Assembly (NCBI GenBank): GCA_038526735.1
Contig: JBCBGM010000003.1
Span: forward strand, 1-64,000
Direction: 5' to 3'
DNA: 64,000 nucleotides
Source: Rubricella sp038526735
GTDB lineage: Bacteria; Pseudomonadota; Alphaproteobacteria; Rhodobacterales; Rhodobacteraceae
Shown: piece by piece, positions 24,084 through 32,418 of the stretch
Layout of the letters: every line of letters begins with the position of its first letter
How positions within the stretch are numbered: position 1 is the first letter of the stretch
Notes under the pieces: generated by a model
What the model was told of the DNA's origin: nothing
Seen by the model: only the letters and a program-made list of their open reading frames with translations
The model's database searches: none
Program-made: the position numbers and the translations under genes

Positions 24084-25805
24084 ATGACCGATAAGTCAAA
24101 GCTCCCTTCCCGCCATGTCACCCTTGGCCCAAGCCGCGCGCCGCATCGCTCGTACTACTACGCGATGGGCATCTCCGAAGAGGAGATCAAGCAGCCGTTC
24201 GTGGGGGTCGCCACCTGCTGGAACGAGGCCGCGCCCTGCAACATCGCCCTCAACCGCCAAGCGCAGGCTGTGAAGCACGGGGTCAAGCAGGCTGCGGGCA
24301 CGCCGCGCGAGTTTACCACCATCACCGTGACCGATGGGATCGCCATGGGCCACGAAGGGATGCGCTCTTCGCTCGCCTCCCGCGAAGCGATCGCCGACAC
24401 GGTTGAGCTGACGATGCGCGGGCATTGCTATGATGCGCTGGTTGGTCTGGCGGGCTGCGACAAGTCCTTGCCCGGAATGATGATGGCGATGGTGCGGCTG
24501 AACACGCCTTCGGTCTTTATCTACGGCGGCTCAATCCTTCCGGGTCGCCTTGAGGGCAAAGACGTCACCGTGCAGGACGTGTTCGAGGCCGTTGGCGCGC
24601 ACCAGGCGGGCAACTATTCTGATGAACAACTCGCTGTGCTTGAGCGGGTGGCCTGCCCCTCGGCCGGGGCCTGTGGTGGCCAGTTTACCGCCAACACGAT
24701 GGCCTGTGTCTCTGAGGCGATTGGTTTGGCCCTGCCCAACTCCTCGGGCGCACCGGCACCTTACGAGTCCCGTGATCAGTATGGGGAGGCCTCGGGCCGC
24801 GCTGTAATGAACCTGATCGAAAAGAACATCCGCGCGCGAGACATCGTCACCCGCCAGAGCCTTGAGAATGCCGCCCGCATCGTGGCCTGCACCGGCGGCT
24901 CTACGAATGCGGGCCTGCACCTGCCTGCGATTGCGCATGAGGCGGGCATCGACTTCTTCCTGGAGGACGTGACCGACATCTTCCGCGAAACGCCCTATTT
25001 CGTCGATCTCAAGCCTGGCGGGCAGTATGTTGCCAAAGACCTCTTTGAGGCAGGCGGCGTGCCCGTGGTGCTGAAAGAGCTCGACAAGGCCGGTCTGATC
25101 CACCGCGATTGCATGACTGTCACCGGCTACTCTATCGGAGAAGAGATTGACCGGATCACCCATGGCGCGGATGGCCGCGTGGTGCATCCGATCGAAAAGC
25201 CGCTCTCCACGACCGGCGGTGTAGTTGGCCTGAAGGGCAACCTCTCCCCCGAAGGCGCGATTGTGAAAATCGCTGGCATGTCTGACGAGCAGCTTGTCTT
25301 TACCGGACCTGCGCTTGTGTTTGAGTGTGAGGAAGATGCTTTCGCCGCGGTGCAGGCGCGCGAATACTCCGAAGGCGACGTCTTCGTCATTCGCAACGAG
25401 GGGCCCAAGGGTGGGCCGGGCATGCGCGAGATGCTTGCGACCACCGCAGCGCTTTCGGGCCAAGGCATGGGCAAGAAGGTCGCGCTCATCACCGATGGGC
25501 GTTTCTCTGGTGCGACGCGCGGCTTCTGCGTTGGCCATGTGGGGCCAGAGGCTGCCGTGGGTGGGCCGATTGGGCTGCTGCAAAGCGGCGACATGATCAC
25601 CATCAACGCTCTGTCTGGCGAAATCTCGGTGGCACTCTCAGACGAAGAGCTGGCCACCCGCAAGGCGGCTTGGTCCGGCCCGCGCGAGACGATCTATGCC
25701 TCTGGCGCGCTCTGGAAATACGCTCAGGTCGTCGGCGGTGCGCGAGAGGGCGGTGTAACCCACCCCGGCGCCAAGCACGAAAAGCACATCTACATGGACC
25801 TCTAA
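24084..25805 (+). CDS. ilvD: Dihydroxy-acid dehydratase IlvD
   Basis: 573 residues from the ATG at 24084 (MTDKSKLPSRHV), chosen for the taagga ribosome binding site; an ATG at 24057 would add nine. Fe-S ligands appear in ATCWNEAAPCN, GCDKSLPG and PSAGACGGQFTANTM. It converts 2,3-dihydroxy-isovalerate and -methylvalerate to the 2-keto acids of valine, leucine and isoleucine synthesis. The length fits the long (~570) form. A PhzF-family gene starts 5 bp after the stop. Confidence 0.96.
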   Translation: MTDKSKLPSRHVTLGPSRAPHRSYYYAMGISEEEIKQPFVGVATCWNEAAPCNIALNRQAQAVKHGVKQAAGTPREFTTITVTDGIAMGHEGMRSSLASREAIADTVELTMRGHCYDALVGLAGCDKSLPGMMMAMVRLNTPSVFIYGGSILPGRLEGKDVTVQDVFEAVGAHQAGNYSDEQLAVLERVACPSAGACGGQFTANTMACVSEAIGLALPNSSGAPAPYESRDQYGEASGRAVMNLIEKNIRARDIVTRQSLENAARIVACTGGSTNAGLHLPAIAHEAGIDFFLEDVTDIFRETPYFVDLKPGGQYVAKDLFEAGGVPVVLKELDKAGLIHRDCMTVTGYSIGEEIDRITHGADGRVVHPIEKPLSTTGGVVGLKGNLSPEGAIVKIAGMSDEQLVFTGPALVFECEEDAFAAVQAREYSEGDVFVIRNEGPKGGPGMREMLATTAALSGQGMGKKVALITDGRFSGATRGFCVGHVGPEAAVGGPIGLLQSGDMITINALSGEISVALSDEELATRKAAWSGPRETIYASGALWKYAQVVGGAREGGVTHPGAKHEKHIYMDL

Positions 25806-25810
25806 GTGCC

Positions 25811-26704
25811 ATGCAGGTGCGCTTTGTCACCTGTGATGTCTTTACGGATACGCCGTTTCAGGGAAATCCGCTCGCGGTGATCCCCGATGCGCGCGGGCTG
25901 AGCACTGCGCAAATGCAGGCTATTGCGCGCGAGTTTAACTACGCTGAGAGTACCTTTGTGCTGCCGCCCGAAACGCCGGGCGGCCTCGCAAAAGTGCGCA
26001 TCTTCACGCCCGTGGATGAGATGCCCTTTGCCGGGCACCCGACCATTGGCACCGCGCTGATGCTGAAAGCCCAAGAGGAGGTTTTCGGTCAGAAGGTCGG
26101 CGATGCGTTCGTGCTCGAAGAGAAGGCGGGTCCCGTGCCTGTGACAATCTCCGATGGGCAGGCCACCTTCACCGCCCCCAAGCCACTGACCTTGGGGCCG
26201 CCCCTACCCTCCGCCGGAATAGCAGCGTCGCTCAACCTCTCCGCGCACGACCTAAGCCACAACCACCCACCCCAGGTCGCGGGCGTTGGTCTCGACTTTG
26301 TCTTCGTAGAGCTCGCCTCCCGCGAAGCGCTTGCCCGTGCGCGAGCCGACGCCACCCAGCTCCGCGCCCTCGAAGACACATGGGTCGGGCCTGGCGGATC
26401 CGTGGCGATCTACGCGTATTTCAAGACAGAATCGGTGGTGCACGCCCGCATGTTTGACCCCAACGGCGGCATCCCGGAGGACCCGGCAACTGGCTCCGCG
26501 GCGGCTGCCCTCGCCGCTCTCCTGCATAAAATGCAAGATTTGCCATCAGATGGCCGCTTTTTGGTGCATCAAGGAGAAGAAATGGGCCGTAAGAGCCTGT
26601 TGAGCTTGCAGGTTTCGGGTGAGAGCGCTTCGATGCAGGTCAGAGTTTCAGGCGGGGCCGTGAAGGTCATGTCTGGCGAACTGAGCCTGGGGGGAGGCCG
26701 ATGA
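25811..26704 (+). CDS. PhzF-family isomerase/epimerase-like protein
   Basis: 297 residues. The double diaminopimelate-epimerase-like fold is indicated by FVTCDVFTDTPFQGNPLAV, the catalytic Glu in REFNYAESTFVLPP, EMPFAGHPTIGTA and PEDPATGSAAAALAALL. Members catalyse isomerisations such as that of DHHA in phenazine synthesis, but no phenazine genes are here and most members have unknown substrates. It lies 5 bp after ilvD and overlaps the lipoprotein gene by 4 bp, so the three are probably one transcript. Confidence 0.9.
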   Translation: MQVRFVTCDVFTDTPFQGNPLAVIPDARGLSTAQMQAIAREFNYAESTFVLPPETPGGLAKVRIFTPVDEMPFAGHPTIGTALMLKAQEEVFGQKVGDAFVLEEKAGPVPVTISDGQATFTAPKPLTLGPPLPSAGIAASLNLSAHDLSHNHPPQVAGVGLDFVFVELASREALARARADATQLRALEDTWVGPGGSVAIYAYFKTESVVHARMFDPNGGIPEDPATGSAAAALAALLHKMQDLPSDGRFLVHQGEEMGRKSLLSLQVSGESASMQVRVSGGAVKVMSGELSLGGGR

Positions 26705-27426
26705 ACACGTTTAGAGCCATTGCATATGGGGGGCTGCTGGCGCTGTTGAGTGCCTGCGCACACACATCAGAAACAGCCGCAACCTCCAGCCAAGTCGGCG
26801 GCGGCGCGCCTCTGCCCCTCCCAACCCCGAGCGAGGTGTCTTTCTTTGCGGGCGACGATCCGCTGGTCATCGTCGCGCCACGTGGCTTTTGCATCGACCC
26901 AGAAGCGGTGATGCGCTCAAATGACAGCGGCATCGTCCTGATGGGGGACTGTACCGGCCTCGATGAAGGCATAAGCCCAACCTTCTCATCCGCGAGTGTC
27001 GATGCGCAACGCCCCCAAACGCGCGCGCCGTTTGATGCGGTGATCTCAGTGAGCGCGGCCTCCGCTTCGCCGTTTTCCGGCTGGGAGGCGGACGATCGCA
27101 CGGCAGTGCTCGAGTCGATGATCCAAGCTGGTCTTGGCGAAGAGCTGCTGGGCCGCGCTGGCGGTGCCGCCGTTCCTGGAGCGACCGAAGTTGTGCAAAC
27201 CCGCACCCGCGCCGGAACGCTCTATGTTCTGTTGCAGGATGAGCCGTCCGGCACCCTCTCGACCGCAGCCCCGCGCTACTGGCGTGCCTTTGCAGAGGAG
27301 GATGGGCGAACGCTGGTGCTCACCGTGTCAGCGCTTGGGCCGGTCTATCCCGGCGATCAGGTGCTGTTACGGACTATATCCTCGCTGCGGGATGCGATAC
27401 GAGAGGCGAACCGCGCCGACATTTGA
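26701..27426 (+). CDS. Putative lipoprotein of unknown function
   Basis: 241 residues with a lipoprotein signal (lipobox LLSAC, Cys19). The mature protein has a Ser/Thr/Gly/Pro-rich linker, two further Cys (FCID and GDC) that may form a disulfide, and a mixed C-terminal domain (FAEEDGRTLVLTVSAL). No family is recognised. It is translationally coupled (ATGA) to the PhzF gene and should sit on the periplasmic face of a membrane. Confidence 0.75.
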   Translation: MNTFRAIAYGGLLALLSACAHTSETAATSSQVGGGAPLPLPTPSEVSFFAGDDPLVIVAPRGFCIDPEAVMRSNDSGIVLMGDCTGLDEGISPTFSSASVDAQRPQTRAPFDAVISVSAASASPFSGWEADDRTAVLESMIQAGLGEELLGRAGGAAVPGATEVVQTRTRAGTLYVLLQDEPSGTLSTAAPRYWRAFAEEDGRTLVLTVSALGPVYPGDQVLLRTISSLRDAIREANRADI

Positions 27427-27458
27427 CGGCGCTCAACCGTCAAGCGTGAGGCCCGCGC

Positions 27459-28262
27459 GTGCTATCCCGTATCGCGCTCATTTTTGAGACCCTCCTGCAT
27501 CGGCTGGCGACGCGGATGCTCACCCGTCGTGCAAAAGCGAGCGAAACTGCCGACCCCCTCACCGTGCGGCGATGGCGGCGGCAGGCGCGCGAAATGCAGA
27601 TCCCTCTCAGCCGCCTTGAGCGCACCGCGAATACCCGTTTGCAAGGCCCGGCAATACTTTCAGAGCAAGCGGAGTTGCCCGCGGGCCCGAAAGACGCGAG
27701 CCTGCGCTACCGCCCTCCGTTCTTCACACAAGCGACACGCCCCTCGGGTCTCGTTCGCCCTGCATCCGCCACATCGCTGGGCGGCGGGATCACGCTACAC
27801 CATGACCTGGAGGAGCCGGAGCTTTCACTCCGCCAAGTGCGCAACGGCGTTGCCACGGGCCTCACCTCCCATGACGACGCCGCGACCCCTTTCGGCTGTC
27901 TTCTGGAGGCATTCGAGCTACGAGGCTCTTTCCTCTCGTTGGCCATCGCGATCCCGCCTAAAGAGGCACAAAAAACCCGGCGAGAAGATCTCGTGCGCCT
28001 CACCTACGACCTTGAGCTTGATCTACCCTTAGAGGTTTTTGCCCGTCTCAACTTGCGGCATGGCCCCAACGTGGAGCAGATCGTCCGGGAGATTGATTTG
28101 CAGGGGCGCGAGAGCTTTGTGGAATTCGATCTTTTCTACACAAAATATGAGCCCGAGAGGGGTCGCGATATTTGGGTTGATTTGATCTTTCAAACACCCA
28201 CGATGAACATCATCCGCATCCGCGATCTCACGATTATTCGGCGCCCGCGGGTATCACTGTAA
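27459..28262 (+). CDS. DUF6478-like protein (Rhodobacterales hypothetical)
   Basis: 267 residues, GTG start at 27459. The N-terminus is basic and amphipathic; the body contains GGGITLHHDLEEPELSLRQ and a C-terminal DIWVDLIFQTPTMNIIRI. It resembles the Rhodobacterales-restricted DUF6478 family in length and in lying next to a 128-residue hypothetical, but I could not check this. No signal peptide or catalytic motif is visible. Function unknown. Confidence 0.65.
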   Translation: MLSRIALIFETLLHRLATRMLTRRAKASETADPLTVRRWRRQAREMQIPLSRLERTANTRLQGPAILSEQAELPAGPKDASLRYRPPFFTQATRPSGLVRPASATSLGGGITLHHDLEEPELSLRQVRNGVATGLTSHDDAATPFGCLLEAFELRGSFLSLAIAIPPKEAQKTRREDLVRLTYDLELDLPLEVFARLNLRHGPNVEQIVREIDLQGRESFVEFDLFYTKYEPERGRDIWVDLIFQTPTMNIIRIRDLTIIRRPRVSL

Positions 28263-28276
28263 CGAGGAAAGAGAGC

Positions 28277-28663
28277 ATGTCGCAGACTTTTGAGTGTGTC
28301 GCTATCTCGCTGGTCGATGGCGTATTGTCGGGCACTCTAAAGCGTCGCGCGGCCAATGCTTCTGCCCCGCTTTTGGAACTTCTCGCACGCGGAGAAGTCG
28401 TCGCCGTTGCCGACCCGCAACCGATCGAGTCAGAGACCGATCATTTCAGCTTTCGTTTCGAGGTGCCGGGCAAGGTTCTGACCGACGGAGTGCTCACTCT
28501 GATCGTGAGGGCGGAGGGCGCGAGCGAGGGGCTTGCGTCTGTTCCCGTGGCGGTTGGAGAAGCGCTCGACGGCGACATTCTGGCCGAGCTCGACTTGCTG
28601 CGCGCCGAACTCGACATGTTAAAAAAGGCGTTCCGGCAGAACCTCGGCGTGGGCCGGTTTTGA
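28277..28663 (+). CDS. Conserved hypothetical protein
   Basis: 128 residues, ribosome binding site cgaggaaa. An N-terminal beta-rich half (GVLSGTLKRR, SFRFEVPGKVLTDG) is followed by a short C-terminal helix likely to form a coiled coil (ELDLLRAELDMLKKAF). It lies 14 bp after the DUF6478-like gene and overlaps the next gene's TTG start. No known family recognised. Confidence 0.7.
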   Translation: MSQTFECVAISLVDGVLSGTLKRRAANASAPLLELLARGEVVAVADPQPIESETDHFSFRFEVPGKVLTDGVLTLIVRAEGASEGLASVPVAVGEALDGDILAELDLLRAELDMLKKAFRQNLGVGRF

Positions 28664-29679
28664 CCACGTCTGGTCAGCTTTTGTCGCTGCGCCCCGAGGG
28701 GCTCTATTGCGCGGATGGTGATTTCTTTATCGATCCGCATCGCCCAGTGCATCGCGCCGTAATAACCCACGCCCACGCAGACCATTGCCGCCCTGGCCTT
28801 GGATCAATGCTCGCCACGGATGAGACAATCCAGATCGCCAAAACCCGCTACGGGGCGAACGCGTTTGAGCGCACACAGGCCTTACCGCTGCGGCAGTCAA
28901 TCAAGATCGGGGACGTGACTGTGAGCCTTGTCCCGGCAGGGCATGTCTTGGGCTCTGCGCAAATTGTTATTGAAAAGGGCGCGCGGCGGGAAGTTGTCTC
29001 CGGCGACTATCGGCGCGGCGATAACCCTACCTGCGCCCCGTTTGAGCCCGTGCAATGCGACCTGTTCGTGACCGAGGCGACCTTTGGCCTGCCCGTCTTT
29101 CGCCACCCCGACACACAATCCGAAATCGCCAAACTACTCGCGTCACTCGAGGCGTTTCCAGAGCGCTGCCATGTGCTGGGTGTCTACGCGCTCGGCAAAG
29201 CACAGCGGATCATTGCAGAGTTGCGAAACGCGGGCTTTGATCGCCCGATCTACCTCCACGGCGCGCTTCAAAAGCTCTGCGAACTTTACACCCAGCTTGG
29301 GTATGAGCTTGGTGATCTCCGCCCCGCCACCATCAAAGACGAGGGCGGAAGCAAGCAAAACTTCGCCGGCCAAATCGTGCTTGCGCCCCCCAGCGCGCTG
29401 CAAGATCGCTGGTCACGCAGGCTTGGCGATATCCGCCCGGTGGGGGTATCCGGCTGGATGCAGGTGCGTGCCCGCGCCCGCCAACGGCGGGTGGAATTGC
29501 CGCTTGTGATCTCCGACCATTGCGACTGGGACGGGCTGACCGCCACCATCCGCGAAGTGGGCGCTGAAACCGTCTGGGTCACCCATGGTGCGGAAGAAGC
29601 GCTCTGCCACTGGTGCGCCGAGCAAGGAATTGCGGCAGCACCGTTGCAGATCGCCGGGCGCGACGGCGAAGACGATTAG
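28660..29679 (+). CDS. Ligase-associated DNA damage response exonuclease (MBL fold)
   Basis: 339 residues starting at TTG 28660, which overlaps the previous stop (TTGA). Length and content match the ligase-associated exonuclease family: ITHAHADHCRPG (HxHxDH), PAGHVLGSAQ, VSGDYRRGDNP, LGVYALGKAQR, ISDHCDWDG and a terminal WVTHGAEE. The fold is the MBL/beta-CASP kind (CPSF-like) with two metal sites. In bacteria this gene travels with an ATP-dependent DNA ligase, which is two genes downstream here, and is thought to process DNA ends before ligation. Confidence 0.88.
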   Translation: MTTSGQLLSLRPEGLYCADGDFFIDPHRPVHRAVITHAHADHCRPGLGSMLATDETIQIAKTRYGANAFERTQALPLRQSIKIGDVTVSLVPAGHVLGSAQIVIEKGARREVVSGDYRRGDNPTCAPFEPVQCDLFVTEATFGLPVFRHPDTQSEIAKLLASLEAFPERCHVLGVYALGKAQRIIAELRNAGFDRPIYLHGALQKLCELYTQLGYELGDLRPATIKDEGGSKQNFAGQIVLAPPSALQDRWSRRLGDIRPVGVSGWMQVRARARQRRVELPLVISDHCDWDGLTATIREVGAETVWVTHGAEEALCHWCAEQGIAAAPLQIAGRDGEDD

Positions 29680-29690
29680 AGGGACAGACC

Positions 29691-30797
29691 ATGGCACGGC
29701 GACGCAAACGCTCGTTCATTTTGCGCGTGATCCGCACGTTCTTTACCGTGTTTTTGCTGATGCTCTTGGGCAGCTACCTGCTCTTCTCAGACGCCGGTCT
29801 CGACCCGCAAGCGCATTTTCCGCCCGCTGATGCAGGCCTGACCGGCGATTTCGCGGAGAATACCGCACTGCAAGAGGGGCAACTCCTGTCGCTGCGCGGC
29901 TCCACCAGCCCCGAGGATATCGCGCTGCATCCCGATGGGTCGGTCTGGACGCTGACCAGAGATGGCGAGTTGTGGCGGATCGAGGGCGACCGCGTGCTCG
30001 CCGTTGGCCGCATCTCCGACGACCCACTAGGGCTCGAGTGGTCGGCGGATGGAGAGGCGCTCTACATCACCGATACCAACATCGGCCTGTTGCGTTGGAC
30101 GCCCGACGGCGGCACCGAGGTGCTGGTCGATCAGCTTGAGGGTGCGCCGCTGACCTTTGCCAACCAGCTCGCGGTTGCGCGGGATGGCACCGTCTATTTC
30201 AGCGTCTCCACGCGCCGATGGCGCCCGCAGGATTTCGGCGGCACGCTCGAAGCCTCCATCCACGACCTTTGGGAGCACCACACATCCGGCGTTGTGGTGA
30301 GATGGAGCGAAGACCAGGGCGCGCGGGTGATCGCGCGGGGGTTTAACTTCGTCAACGGTGTGGCTTTCACACCGGAAGAAGACGCGCTGCTGATCGCAGA
30401 GACCGGAACCTACACGATCTGGCGTCTGGACCTGACCGAAGAGGGCGCCACCCCAACGCCCTTGCTCGAAAACCTCCCCGGCTTTCCCGACAATTTGCAA
30501 GCGCAAGGGGACGGGACGTATTGGCTGGGGTTGGTTTCGCTGCGCCGGGGCCTCGCGGACACCTTAGCACCCTATCCTTGGGTGCGGGCCATCGTCTGGC
30601 GTTTGCCCGAGTTCGTGCGCCCCACGCCGAACCCCCATGGGCTTCTCGTGCGGTTCGACGCTAACGGTAAAATCCTCTCCACGCTGCATGACCCAAGCGG
30701 AGAGGTCACCGCCGTCACGGGTGGCGTGGTGTCGAACGGAATGCTCTATGTCTCCAGCCTCAGCATGGGGGCCATCCGCGCCCTTCCCGCACCGTGA
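29691..30797 (+). CDS. Strictosidine synthase-like / SMP-30-type beta-propeller, membrane-anchored
   Basis: 368 residues from the ATG at 29691 (upstream in-frame sequence is inside the previous gene). A basic N-terminus and one hydrophobic segment (~10-32) suggest a signal anchor, so the propeller is periplasmic. The propeller shows LALHPDG-type blades and the strictosidine-synthase region (PLTFANQLAVARDGTVYFS, FNFVNGVAFTPEEDALLIAET, GFPDNLQAQGDGTYWLGL). Bacterial members may be lactonases or esterases. It is wedged between the ligase-associated exonuclease and the ligase and overlaps the ligase start by 4 bp (GTGA). Confidence 0.82.
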   Translation: MARRRKRSFILRVIRTFFTVFLLMLLGSYLLFSDAGLDPQAHFPPADAGLTGDFAENTALQEGQLLSLRGSTSPEDIALHPDGSVWTLTRDGELWRIEGDRVLAVGRISDDPLGLEWSADGEALYITDTNIGLLRWTPDGGTEVLVDQLEGAPLTFANQLAVARDGTVYFSVSTRRWRPQDFGGTLEASIHDLWEHHTSGVVVRWSEDQGARVIARGFNFVNGVAFTPEEDALLIAETGTYTIWRLDLTEEGATPTPLLENLPGFPDNLQAQGDGTYWLGLVSLRRGLADTLAPYPWVRAIVWRLPEFVRPTPNPHGLLVRFDANGKILSTLHDPSGEVTAVTGGVVSNGMLYVSSLSMGAIRALPAP

Positions 30798-32356
30798 CAC
30801 CCTTCGCCGACCTGCTCGAAGCGCTGGCGTTCACTCCGGGGCGCAACGCGAAACTCGCGCTTCTGCGTCGATATTTTGAGACCACCCCCGACCCTGACCG
30901 CGGCTGGGCCCTCGCCGCCCTTGCCGGAACGCTTGAGCTGCCGCATGTAACCTCCTCCGTGATCCGGGGGCTCATGGAAGAGCGCGCGGACCCGGTGCTC
31001 TTTCGCCTGTCTTATGACTACGTGGGTGACCTGGCCGAAACGGTTGCGCTGCTTTGGCCTGATGCCGGCGAGGTCGATGCCGCGCCCAGCCTCGATGAAG
31101 TTGTCACGACGCTCCAAAAAGCCTCCCGCCTTGAGCGCCCGCCCATCTTGGCGGGGTTTCTGGATCGTCTCGCGCCCTCCGCGAGGTTGGCCCTCATCAA
31201 GCTTTGCACCGGGGGCATGCGGGTTGGCGTCTCCACCCGCCTCGTGCAAACCGCGCTGGCGGATGACGCCCATCCGCTCGATCGCATTGCCGAGCTCTGG
31301 TTCGCGCTGGAGCCGCCCTACACCGAACTCTTCGACTGGCTAAATGGCGGGCCAGAGCCAGACGTGGACCTCTCCCTCGCCTTCCGACCGGTAATGCTTG
31401 CCACCCCGCTGGAGGACAGCCGCATCGACACGCTCGACCCCGCAGCTCACATCGCCGAGTGGAAGTGGGACGGCGTACGTGTGCAAGCCGTCGCCACCCC
31501 GCAGGGACGTCGGCTCTACACCCGCACCGGGGAGGACATCTCCGAAACCTTCCCAGATGTGCTGGAGACGATGACCTGGCACGCCTGCATCGATGGGGAG
31601 CTTTTGGTGGGTCACGACGGGGAGGTCGCGCCCTTCGCAGACCTGCAAAAACGCCTCAACCGCAAGCGCGTGACCAAGCCGATGCTCGCGCAACTCCCCG
31701 CCTTCATCCGCGCCTATGACATCCTGGAGCGGGACGGCGCAGACTTGCGCGCACTGCCCTTGCGGAAGCGTCAAAATGAACTCGCAGCGTGGCACGCCGA
31801 GGTCGCGCCCGCGCGCCTCGATCTCTCCCGCCCGGTTCCCTTTGCAACCTGGGACGAGCTGCGCGAGATCCGCGCCACCTCCCGCCAGGACGCGATGGAA
31901 GGGCTAATGCTGAAGCGCGCCGACAGCCCGTATACCGCTGGCCGCCCGGTGGGCCCGTGGTTCAAATGGAAGCGCGACCCGTTAGAGGCAGACTGCGTGC
32001 TCATGTACGCCCAGCGCGGCCACGGAAAGCGGTCGAGCTACTACTCCGATTACACCTTCGGCGCCTGGGCCCCCGATGGCTCTCTCCTGCCCGTAGGCAA
32101 AGCCTACTCCGGGTTCACCGATGCCGAGCTTGAGCGGCTCGACAAATGGGTGCGCGCCAACTTCACAGAGCGATTTGGGCCTGTACGCGCCGTCAAACCC
32201 GGGCTGGTGCTGGAAGTGGCCTTTGATGCCGTCCAAGCCTCCACCCGCCACAAATCTGGCGTGGCGATGCGCTTTCCCCGGATCAAGCGGATCCGCTGGG
32301 ACAAACCCATCAACGAGGCCGCCACCATCGGTGACATTCGCGCGCTGATCGGGTGA
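30794..32356 (+). CDS. ATP-dependent DNA ligase
   Basis: 520 residues, GTG start overlapping the previous stop. An N-terminal ligase domain (~1-190) precedes the adenylation domain with the catalytic Lys in EWKWDGVRVQ (motif I), DGELLVG (III), EGLMLKRADSPYTAGR (IV) and WFKWKRDPLEADCVL (V). The C-terminal OB-fold follows. This is the bacterial ligase class linked with an MBL exonuclease and, in many genomes, an Lhr-type helicase and a phosphoesterase (PdeM). Those last two are absent here. It seals nicks in DNA repair, not replication. Confidence 0.93.
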   Translation: MTPFADLLEALAFTPGRNAKLALLRRYFETTPDPDRGWALAALAGTLELPHVTSSVIRGLMEERADPVLFRLSYDYVGDLAETVALLWPDAGEVDAAPSLDEVVTTLQKASRLERPPILAGFLDRLAPSARLALIKLCTGGMRVGVSTRLVQTALADDAHPLDRIAELWFALEPPYTELFDWLNGGPEPDVDLSLAFRPVMLATPLEDSRIDTLDPAAHIAEWKWDGVRVQAVATPQGRRLYTRTGEDISETFPDVLETMTWHACIDGELLVGHDGEVAPFADLQKRLNRKRVTKPMLAQLPAFIRAYDILERDGADLRALPLRKRQNELAAWHAEVAPARLDLSRPVPFATWDELREIRATSRQDAMEGLMLKRADSPYTAGRPVGPWFKWKRDPLEADCVLMYAQRGHGKRSSYYSDYTFGAWAPDGSLLPVGKAYSGFTDAELERLDKWVRANFTERFGPVRAVKPGLVLEVAFDAVQASTRHKSGVAMRFPRIKRIRWDKPINEAATIGDIRALIG

Positions 32357-32371
32357 GGCGTCTCTTGATGA

Positions 32372-32389
32372 AACCCGGCCCCGCGGGTT
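32372..32389 (+). terminator. Weak hairpin after the ligase gene
   Basis: AACCCG-gccccg-CGGGTT, a 6-bp stem with a 6-base loop, 15 bp after the ligase stop. No T-run follows, so termination is uncertain. Confidence 0.3.
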
Positions 32390-32418
32390 AGGGATCGCCC
32401 AACACAAAGGACTGTCTG

